Shown here piece after piece: positions 1-5,583 of a DNA stretch of 7,557 nt (position 1 is the first letter of the stretch; each line of letters begins with the position of its first letter). The stretch is taken from the NCBI GenBank assembly GCA_023142175.1, contig JAGLJX010000382.1, positions 1 through 7,557 of the forward strand. The letters are read 5' to 3'. The notes under the pieces were generated by a model. It saw nothing but the letters and a program-made list of their open reading frames with translations, was not told where the DNA came from and searched no databases. The position numbers and the translations under genes were made by a program. This DNA is from Emcibacter sp. (lineage in GTDB: Bacteria > Pseudomonadota > Alphaproteobacteria > Sphingomonadales > Emcibacteraceae).

Positions 1-805
1 GTAATCGTTGCAGATTTACCTGATCCGGTTTCATGGCCAGTGCGATGAACCGTTCCGGCGGAATATCCGTATCCCAAACCAGATTTTCCATGGGGGTAAC
101 CTTCAGGGTTCTAAGGTCAAATTCCCTGACCTCAAACATTGTCCATTTGCCATCGCGGTAAACGGCAAAATCCGCCTTGATCAGAGAGGTGATGCGCTGG
201 TCTTTATCCCGTATGTATTGGGTGACTTTATCCAGAAGAAGGATACTGCCATTACGGCTGGCACTTTCCGCCTTGATCAGGTTGTTACCGTCATTGACCC
301 AGGTGTCATAGACCGTATCCGGTGCGGGCGGCAGATCAGCGGCATATTTATTTTCTTTCCAGTTGCGAAGCTCTGCCTTGGCGTCCACCGTGATGGTCTC
401 GGTGAAAACAAAATGTAGGCTGGCAATCAACAGGGACATCAGGATCATGGGGGTTATGATTCTGAAAGCAGACCAGCCCGCCGCTTTCATGATAATAATT
501 TCACTATGGACGTTCAGCCCAGCAAGACACATTATCGCTGCCAGTAAGGCAACGAAGGGGGAAAAGAGCGATAACAGGGTAGGGACACGTAATGTGACAT
601 AATGCCACAGGTCTGAATATACTGCTCCTTCACCGGCCAGAATATTGTCGGATTCCGATAACAGGTCCAGCATTTGCAGCGTTGCCACCAGCCCCATTAA
701 TATGAAAAGATATCGGGTCGCAAAGAATTTAGCCAGATAGATATCCATGCTGCCCGGATTAAGGAAGCCACCTAATCGATTGGAAAATTTGATAAATTTT
801 TCCAT
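1..805 (-). CDS. lptG: LptG, LPS export permease (partial, C-terminus off the left edge)
   Basis: The frame stays open from an ATG at 805-803 to position 1, giving 268 residues of an expected 360 or so. LptG is one of two membrane permeases of the LptB2FG ABC transporter, which extracts lipopolysaccharide from the inner membrane and passes it to the LptC/A bridge. Visible parts, in order: a first membrane helix near residues 31-50, a second near 75-97, a cytoplasmic coupling-helix segment (HSEIIIMKAAGWS, 100-112) that should contact LptB, a third helix near 116-135, then the start of the periplasmic beta-jellyroll domain (about 140 onward). The last three helices lie outside the window. The ATG follows the lptF stop (TAA) by one base, with AAGGCGG upstream, so translational coupling is likely. 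Met20 (codon at 748-746) aligns better with where family members usually begin, so the first 19 residues may be an extension or not translated. It is clearly YjgP/YjgQ family. Its assignment as LptG rather than LptF rests on gene order and general similarity. Confidence 0.9.
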   Translation of the reverse strand, partial: MEKFIKFSNRLGGFLNPGSMDIYLAKFFATRYLFILMGLVATLQMLDLLSESDNILAGEGAVYSDLWHYVTLRVPTLLSLFSPFVALLAAIMCLAGLNVHSEIIIMKAAGWSAFRIITPMILMSLLIASLHFVFTETITVDAKAELRNWKENKYAADLPPAPDTVYDTWVNDGNNLIKAESASRNGSILLLDKVTQYIRDKDQRITSLIKADFAVYRDGKWTMFEVREFDLRTLKVTPMENLVWDTDIPPERFIALAMKPDQVNLQRL

Positions 806-806
806 T

Positions 807-1982
807 TTAATTGACCGCCTTCAAACGATTGATCATGCGCTTTATGGCATCCACCGTTACTTCAAAGACAATTTCAATGCGCCTGAGCGGCAGGCCGCCA
901 ACCTTAAAGGCGCCGATATAATATAGCCTTGCAGTGAGCAGAATAAACAGCAATGTGGGAAGCCATATGGAAACCCACGGTGATATATCACCCGTGGCGG
1001 AAAACCCAAGGCCAAATTCCAGCAGTTTATGGTAGATAAGCAGAATAACGACCCCGACTGTAATGCCAAGTGCCTTACCCGACCTTTTGGCAACCAGCCC
1101 CAAAGGCACGGCCAAAAATGGTACAATCAGAATGGATAATGCGCGTGCCGTTCTGGAATGCATCATGGCGGTGATAGCAGGGTCATCTTCGCCCCGCGCA
1201 TTCCAAAGTTCGATGATAGTCATTTCCTTGGCTTCTTCACCGCGGTCCCGGAATGCGGCGAAATTTGGTACGGCCAGCGGCAGGTCATGCATATCAAAAT
1301 TTACAATACTGGGCCGGCTTTGGGTAATATCCAGATCAATAAGCGTGCCATCCAGAAGCCGGAGGATCATGAAGCGTTTATCGGGGGAGATAAAAAAGTT
1401 GCCTTTTTTCGCGCTGATGGATTGAATCCGGCCATCGGCTGATTCTTTTTGGGCAAAAATATCAATGAGTTCCCGGCCCGAATCCCGTGATTCTTCGATT
1501 CTTAGTGTCAGGCCTTCGCCAAGGTCGGTAAATTCCCCCGCCTTTATGCTGGCGCCGAGCGCCCCGCTGCGAATGTCAAATACCAGACCCTGATAGGTAT
1601 AACGGCTATAGGGCTGGACAAAACCAACTACGATCACATTGATGATAAGCAGGAAAACGGCCACATACATTAAGGGAACTATAAGGCGGTTGAGGCTCAT
1701 GCCCGAGGCCAACATAGCATCCAGTTCGCTATTGAGGGCGAATTTGCGTACCGCAAGCAAAACTCCCAGAAAAACGGATAGAGGCAGGACTAAAGTGAGA
1801 TATTGCGGCATGAGGTTACCCAACATCCGCCAGACGATGTCTATGGGCCCGCCCTGATTGATGACAAAATCAAAAAGACTGAGCATTTTTTCCAACAGCA
1901 GCAATAAAGCTGATATGCCTAAAGTGACAAGAAGGGGTAGAATTGTTTCTCGCAATATATATTTATCAATTTTTTTCAGCAT
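807..1982 (-). CDS. lptF: LptF, LPS export permease
   Basis: Complete 391-residue YjgP/YjgQ-family permease, slightly longer than E. coli LptF. With LptG and the LptB ATPase it forms the inner-membrane complex that drives LPS transport to the outer membrane. Hydrophobic helices are seen near residues 13-34, 58-79 and 101-122. A soluble beta-rich periplasmic domain follows (about 130-270), then helices near 281-297, 303-323 and 336-355. The coupling helix is SELDAMLASGMS (85-96). The segment HSRTARALSILIVPFLAVPLG (275-295) is the usual entry to the C-terminal membrane half. The C-terminus ends in a basic, amphipathic stretch (368-391) longer than in E. coli. The ATG at 1982-1980 has no strong Shine-Dalgarno sequence. 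lptG follows after one base. The gene is divergent from the kinase-fold gene across a 157-bp intergenic region. The family is certain. The LptF/LptG distinction follows the usual order lptF then lptG. Confidence 0.92.
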   Translation of the reverse strand: MLKKIDKYILRETILPLLVTLGISALLLLLEKMLSLFDFVINQGGPIDIVWRMLGNLMPQYLTLVLPLSVFLGVLLAVRKFALNSELDAMLASGMSLNRLIVPLMYVAVFLLIINVIVVGFVQPYSRYTYQGLVFDIRSGALGASIKAGEFTDLGEGLTLRIEESRDSGRELIDIFAQKESADGRIQSISAKKGNFFISPDKRFMILRLLDGTLIDLDITQSRPSIVNFDMHDLPLAVPNFAAFRDRGEEAKEMTIIELWNARGEDDPAITAMMHSRTARALSILIVPFLAVPLGLVAKRSGKALGITVGVVILLIYHKLLEFGLGFSATGDISPWVSIWLPTLLFILLTARLYYIGAFKVGGLPLRRIEIVFEVTVDAIKRMINRLKAVN

Positions 1983-2139
1983 TAAGTCGCTTTTTATCGC
2001 TTTTGATCTGGATTTAGCCTGATTTCACGCTTATAGCATTTAGGGTGCAGACTTATAATTATTTTTTTGCCTAATGACCTGATTTTGTGGTTTTTATAAG
2101 ACCAGAGATAAAAGATTTAAAAATATAGTGGAAGAGTAA
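1983..2139. promoter_or_regulatory. Divergent intergenic region, lptF (minus) and kinase-fold gene (plus)
   Basis: This 157-bp AT-rich gap must hold the promoters for both divergent genes. TATAAG hexamers that could act as -10 elements occur on the minus strand at 2035-2030 and 2057-2052, and on the plus strand at 2095-2100. None has a convincing TTGACA-like -35 at 16-18 bp, so no promoter is called precisely. A direct repeat of TCGCTTTT occurs at 1987-1994 and 1997-2004, ten bp apart, inside the likely lptF leader. No RNA gene or hairpin terminator was seen. Confidence 0.45.
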
Positions 2140-2142
2140 TTG
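2130..2142 (+). promoter_or_regulatory. Ribosome binding site and TTG start of the kinase-fold gene
   Basis: GGAAG at 2130-2134 lies five bases before a TTG at 2140-2142. An in-frame TAA at 2137-2139 directly precedes the TTG, so translation cannot begin further upstream in this frame. The next start, ATG at 2194, would remove the first beta-strand of the nucleotide-binding fold (IIAILSSP). TTG is therefore preferred. Confidence 0.6.
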
Positions 2143-3114
2143 GGAATTATTGCTATTTTAAGTAGCCCATCCTCATTTAAAGAGAATGGAGAGATGGAAA
2201 AAATCCGTGCCGTTATTTCCAGCGGGTCGGCAATTTTTCATTATGAAGTCGAAAAACATGTGGATATCGCCGAGGCCCTTACCAGATTTCGGCAGGGCAA
2301 TGTTGATGTCATCATCATTGTAGGTGACCGGGCTTTAACCTCAGCAATTTTTGAGCATATCATAGAGAATGAAATGTTGAAGGATATGGATATTCCCCTG
2401 GCCATACTGCCGGTGGGGGATAATAATATTGTTGCGGCAAGCCTAGGGGCAACCCGACCAGAACCCCATTTGGCGTTAAAGTCACTCTTGCAGCATCATC
2501 AAAGAGGAGAGCTGCTGAAAATGGTAACAGAATACCCTCTGATTAAGTTGGAAGGGGTGCGGGGGGTCGGTTATATTTATGGGCTTTACTTTTGTGCCGG
2601 AGAAATCATCAAACGGAAAAAAATATTTAAAAGGAAAATAGTCAAAGAAGGGCTGTTTTATAATTTACGTAACTGGATGAATATCATCTCGATGATACAA
2701 AGCGCCTATATGAGTGCGATGGGGAAGAATAAATTTGAAGATGCCATCCGCATTAACCGCAATCAGCGCGGTGCCGTAGTCGGCCATTTTTTCATGCTAT
2801 TGATCACTACCCTTGACAAGGCTTTTCTGGGCATATCTGTGGGACCAGAAGATGCAGGCAAGGAAAAGCGGGATAAGGCGCATTTCATCAGCGTTGAAAA
2901 TACATCGCAGGCGATTTTAGAAACCGGAAAACTTATGCTGGGGGGTAGCTATGATGGGATTGACCATGCGGGCAATATCATAGCCGAAATTGAGCACGCC
3001 AGAATTGTATTGCAGACCCCATTTATCCTTGATGGCAGCTATTATGAGGCCGATGATACTGGCGAATTATTCGTGACTGTGACCGATAGGCTGAAATTTG
3101 TCAGGCTAAGCTAG
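2140..3114 (+). CDS. Diacylglycerol/ceramide kinase-fold protein with degenerate motifs
   Basis: 324 residues with the layout of the DAGK catalytic family (DgkB, YegS and sphingosine/ceramide kinases). An N-terminal nucleotide-binding fold spans about 1-130 and a C-terminal beta-rich lipid-binding half about 135-324. Recognisable landmarks are IIAILSSP (3-10), DVIIIVGDRALTSAIFE (56-72, where the family has GGDGT), PLAILPVGDNNIVAASLG (86-103, where the family has PxGTxN) and ILDGS (296-300, where the family has DGE) followed by GELFVTVTDRLKFV. The catalytic motifs therefore read VGDRA, VGDNN and DGS. Asp63 and Asn96 are kept, but several glycines, a Thr and the usual Glu are changed. A basic segment at 158-169 (KRKKIFKRKIVK) could touch an anionic membrane. 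Its place beside spt suggests a role in sphingolipid head-group formation, like the ceramide-kinase-like CpgB reported at the Caulobacter locus. It may instead be inactive or have another activity. The fold call is fairly sure; the function is not. Confidence 0.72.
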   Translation: MGIIAILSSPSSFKENGEMEKIRAVISSGSAIFHYEVEKHVDIAEALTRFRQGNVDVIIIVGDRALTSAIFEHIIENEMLKDMDIPLAILPVGDNNIVAASLGATRPEPHLALKSLLQHHQRGELLKMVTEYPLIKLEGVRGVGYIYGLYFCAGEIIKRKKIFKRKIVKEGLFYNLRNWMNIISMIQSAYMSAMGKNKFEDAIRINRNQRGAVVGHFFMLLITTLDKAFLGISVGPEDAGKEKRDKAHFISVENTSQAILETGKLMLGGSYDGIDHAGNIIAEIEHARIVLQTPFILDGSYYEADDTGELFVTVTDRLKFVRLS

Positions 3115-4335
3115 GGCGCGTTCAGATGTTTTCTGGATCAGACCAAGCCTTTTTCCCACTAATTCAAATTTCTCCAGCATAAAGTCAATCTGCTCAAAAG
3201 TATGGGCCGCTGACAGGCTGCACCGCATCAGATTCAACCTGTTTGGCGTGGCAGGCGGCAGAGCCAGATTGACATAGACACCTTCTTTGATCATCTCACC
3301 CCAAAAGGCGACAGCAATATTCTGCTCATCTATGATAATGGCTGCGATAGGGCTTTCACCTGTGGTTCCCATTTTAAAACCGACTTGGCCAAGTCCTTTG
3401 TTAAGCCGCAAGGAATTTTCCAGAAGCTTGCTGCGAAGGTTAGTATTAGCTATTAGTTCCAATGCTTTGGCAGCAGATGCCACGACGGATGGTGGCAGGG
3501 AAGCTGTGAATATGTAGGGGCGACAAACAAGGCGTAACGCCTCAAATTTTGGATGATTGGAGACACAATATCCGCCGATGGTTCCAACGCTTTTGCTGAA
3601 GGTTCCGATGATGAAGTCCACCTGATCTTCAACGCCCTGTTCCTGTGCAACACCCCGTCCCGTTTCACCAAAAACACCAATGGAATGGGCTTCGTCAACA
3701 AGAACATGAGCTTTGTGATCTTTGGAAATTTTCGTCAACTCTTTCAAGGGAGCCTGATCACCGAGCATACTATAGACGCCCTCCAAAACTACCAGAATTC
3801 CTGCTTCCGGATTATCCCTGCGGATACGGGACAACCTTTTGTCCAGATTTTCAGGGCTGTTATGTTTGAAACGTACAACAGTGGCATTGCCCATAGCACA
3901 GCCATCATAAATGCTGGCATGGCTATCCGCATCAATCACCACATAATCCTTAGGGCCGGCAAGGGTCGAAATGACACCCAGATTTGCCTGATAGCCGGTG
4001 GAAAAAACAATGGCATGATCTGTGCCGTAAAATTCTTTCAGGGTTTCTTCCAGCTGCTTATGGCTATTATAAGTTCCGTTCAGTACCCGCGACCCGGTGG
4101 TGCCGGTACCTTGGTCAGTTAAGGCATCCTGTGCCGCTTTCATACATTCTTTGTTGAATGTCATGCCCATGTAATTATTGGTGCCTGCAAGGATGGTTTC
4201 CTGACCATTGATAATGGCCGTTGTGGGGGAAAGAACTTTTTCCATGCTGACGGTGAAGGGATTTTCTTCCCCGTCTGGCAGGCTGTTATATTCACTCAGA
4301 ATCGGGTCGAATTTGTCAAAAAGATCAAGGGGCAT
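3106..4335 (-). CDS. spt: Serine palmitoyltransferase (PLP-dependent, alpha-oxoamine synthase family)
   Basis: 409 residues, close to the 420 of the Sphingomonas enzyme. It catalyses the first committed step of sphingolipid synthesis: decarboxylative condensation of L-serine with a long-chain acyl thioester to 3-ketosphinganine, in the cytoplasm as a homodimer. Lys248 in GTFSKS (244-249) is the PLP Schiff-base lysine. DSHAS (137-141) supplies His139, which stacks on the cofactor. DEAHS (214-218) supplies the Asp and His that contact the PLP ring. RLNLMRCSLSAAHT (366-379) carries the C-terminal substrate-binding arginine region. GTGTTGSRVLNGTY (76-89) is the SPT-type form of this loop and argues against KBL or BioF, as does the adjacent sphingolipid gene set. 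The ATG overlaps the acpR stop by one base and has a good Shine-Dalgarno, so coupled translation is likely. Here the acyl donor is expected to be acyl-AcpR rather than acyl-CoA (inference from the neighbours). The 3' end overlaps the convergent kinase-fold gene by 9 bp. Confidence 0.93.
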   Translation of the reverse strand: MPLDLFDKFDPILSEYNSLPDGEENPFTVSMEKVLSPTTAIINGQETILAGTNNYMGMTFNKECMKAAQDALTDQGTGTTGSRVLNGTYNSHKQLEETLKEFYGTDHAIVFSTGYQANLGVISTLAGPKDYVVIDADSHASIYDGCAMGNATVVRFKHNSPENLDKRLSRIRRDNPEAGILVVLEGVYSMLGDQAPLKELTKISKDHKAHVLVDEAHSIGVFGETGRGVAQEQGVEDQVDFIIGTFSKSVGTIGGYCVSNHPKFEALRLVCRPYIFTASLPPSVVASAAKALELIANTNLRSKLLENSLRLNKGLGQVGFKMGTTGESPIAAIIIDEQNIAVAFWGEMIKEGVYVNLALPPATPNRLNLMRCSLSAAHTFEQIDFMLEKFELVGKRLGLIQKTSERALA

Positions 4336-4347
4336 TATTTATCCTCT
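4333..4347 (-). promoter_or_regulatory. Shine-Dalgarno and coupled start of spt
   Basis: On the minus strand AGAGGA (4347-4342) lies six bases before the ATG (4335-4333), within the last codons of acpR. The acpR stop TAA and the spt ATG share one base (TAATG). This is the clearest ribosome binding site in the operon and favours equal production of Spt and its carrier protein. Confidence 0.8.
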
Positions 4348-4610
4348 AAATCTTTGGCAAGTAATTTTTGTACAGCTTCAGTAAATTGACCAACTGTTTC
4401 CAGATCTGGAAGCATATTGAGCGGAACGGTTATATCAAATTCATCTTCTATTTCAGATAAAAGATCCATCACTGTCAGGGAATCAAGTTCCAGGTCAATA
4501 CTGAATACAGTGTCTTTGCCAATGGAGATATTTTTTTTGTTAAAGGGTGCAATGACTGTGCAAATTTTCTCAAAAATTTCATCAACACTTTGGGTCATAT
4601 ATTTTTCCAT
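4335..4610 (-). CDS. acpR: Dedicated acyl carrier protein for sphingolipid synthesis
   Basis: 91-residue acidic four-helix acyl carrier protein. Ser44 in LELDSLTVMDLL (40-51) is the site for the 4'-phosphopantetheine arm. The motif is DSLT rather than the DSLD typical of housekeeping fatty-acid ACPs. The following helix-2 stretch EIEDEFDITVP (53-63) is classic ACP. It is expected to carry the long acyl chain loaded by AasR and hand it to Spt. The gene sits between cerR (33-nt gap) and spt (1-nt overlap), the order reported for Caulobacter acpR. Start choice: ATG at 4610 has no clear Shine-Dalgarno. The in-frame Met5 (4598-4596) has GGAAAA about seven bases upstream and would give 87 residues, so the true start may be either. 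A possible internal promoter and a perfect 14-bp palindrome lie just upstream. Confidence 0.9.
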   Translation of the reverse strand: MEKYMTQSVDEIFEKICTVIAPFNKKNISIGKDTVFSIDLELDSLTVMDLLSEIEDEFDITVPLNMLPDLETVGQFTEAVQKLLAKDLEDK

Positions 4611-4626
4611 CTACACTGAGTCTAGA

Positions 4627-4640
4627 AACCAATATTGGTT
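4627..4640. repeat. Perfect 14-bp palindrome between cerR and acpR
   Basis: AACCAATATTGGTT at 4627-4640 is identical to its reverse complement. It begins three bases past the cerR stop and ends 16 bases before the acpR ATG. With no unpaired loop it fits a dimeric protein-binding site better than an RNA hairpin, though a 5-bp stem with a 4-nt loop is possible. There is no U-tract, so it is not a terminator. Confidence 0.6.
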
Positions 4641-4642
4641 CA

Positions 4643-4671
4643 ATTATATTAATTTATTTTCTTTATACCAT
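4643..4671 (-). promoter_or_regulatory. Possible internal promoter for acpR-spt
   Basis: On the minus strand a perfect TATAAT (4648-4643) follows a weak -35, ATGGTA (4671-4666), at 17 bp. Transcription would start near 4636, inside the palindrome at 4627-4640. The region includes the last codons of cerR and is AT-rich, so a chance -10 match is possible. Confidence 0.35.
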
Positions 4672-5579
4672 TTTAGGGTTTTTTCAAACCCCTTTTTCAG
4701 GTCTGATTTTGGGTTCCAGTCAGTCATTCTCATAACATGTGGCCCGCGACATATCCAGTCAGGGTAACATAATTCATTAACTTTTTCCGGTGTAAGCATG
4801 GGAATATAACCGAATATTGTTGAAAATAAGACATTAAAGTAAGCCACAATTTTCAAGATAAATTTGGGTAAAACAAACTGAAAAGCTTTTATATTCAGTA
4901 TGTCGGAGGCCGTGTCATACATTTCCTGATTTGTATAACCACCCTCTTTGCCATCATCAACATCGAGTATCTGTCCAAAACAATTTTTATTATAGGATAC
5001 GGCAATCATGGCGCGGGCCAGATCCGGGGCATAAATCCATGATGTCCGGTTATTTGATCCGCCGGGCAGGGGGGCCATGCGCGCAGAAATAGCCTTGAAT
5101 ATCTTAAGGGTTTCCTTATCTTCCGGTCCATATATTCCCGGTGGGCGCAGGATAGTCCATGGCAGGTCGCCGGCCTGTTCAACCAGAATTTCCTCGCCCT
5201 TGCGTTTGCTTTCGGCATAACTGGACAAATATCTTTCCCGTGCGGCGAGGGAAGATAACAGGATAAAATGGGGGTTAGAAGGAGAAGCCTGTATGATGTC
5301 GATGAGCGTCTGGACACTGTGGCTGTTGACTTGATCAAAATCGCGGGCGGTTCTGGCCTTAACCAGTCCGGCTAGGTGGAAAATTACATCTGCATCTTCG
5401 AGGAGACGGTTCAGGGCTTGCTTATTTTCCAGATCACCTGCTATCCAGTTTATATTTTTTGATTTTGGTTGGGGCCGCCGCGTAAGCGCGTTGACTTGAA
5501 AACCACGCAAGACAAGTTCCCGAACCAGATGTTTGCCTACAAATCCGGTTGCTCCTGTGACTGCTGCTATTTTCGTCAA
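4644..5579 (-). CDS. cerR: CerR-like NAD(P)-dependent sphingolipid reductase (epimerase/SDR family)
   Basis: 311-residue extended short-chain dehydrogenase. The Rossmann motif TGATGFVG is at 8-15. Asp49-Leu50 (GDL) lies near the adenine site, and HLAG (68-71) is the conserved loop. Ser109/Ser110 in LLSSLA and Tyr121-x3-Lys125 (YAESK) form the catalytic set. RPPGIYGP (145-152) is typical of NAD-dependent epimerase-type enzymes. A hydrophobic stretch at about 236-258 may attach the C-terminal lobe to the membrane. In Caulobacter the corresponding gene is reported as ceramide reductase, acting on the 3-keto group after N-acylation. The same role is inferred here from position between aasR and acpR. 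The start is TTG (5579-5577): an in-frame stop lies 12 bases upstream, and later starts would break the Rossmann motif. No clear Shine-Dalgarno is visible, and the aasR stop is four bases upstream, so coupling is likely. From the sequence alone the substrate could be another keto-lipid. Confidence 0.85.
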   Translation of the reverse strand: MTKIAAVTGATGFVGKHLVRELVLRGFQVNALTRRPQPKSKNINWIAGDLENKQALNRLLEDADVIFHLAGLVKARTARDFDQVNSHSVQTLIDIIQASPSNPHFILLSSLAARERYLSSYAESKRKGEEILVEQAGDLPWTILRPPGIYGPEDKETLKIFKAISARMAPLPGGSNNRTSWIYAPDLARAMIAVSYNKNCFGQILDVDDGKEGGYTNQEMYDTASDILNIKAFQFVLPKFILKIVAYFNVLFSTIFGYIPMLTPEKVNELCYPDWICRGPHVMRMTDWNPKSDLKKGFEKTLKWYKENKLI

Positions 5580-5583
5580 TGAT

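Noticed and set aside
8..602. Two overlapping plus-strand open frames at the left edge
   Set aside because: They lie opposite the lptG frame, which gives a clear LptG protein with membrane helices and a coupling helix. The plus-strand products resemble no family.
2067..2100. Plus-strand promoter TTGCCT ... TATAAG for the kinase-fold gene
   Set aside because: The spacer is 22 bp, too long for a sigma-70 promoter. TATAAG alone is kept only as a weak hint.
3553..4122. 189-codon plus-strand open frame
   Set aside because: It is antisense to spt, whose translation carries all expected catalytic motifs. The plus-strand product has no recognisable domain.
3106..4335. Alternative call of BioF (8-amino-7-oxononanoate synthase) or KBL
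   Set aside because: The GTGTTGSRVLNGTY loop and the aasR-cerR-acpR neighbours fit serine palmitoyltransferase. No biotin or threonine-degradation gene is near.
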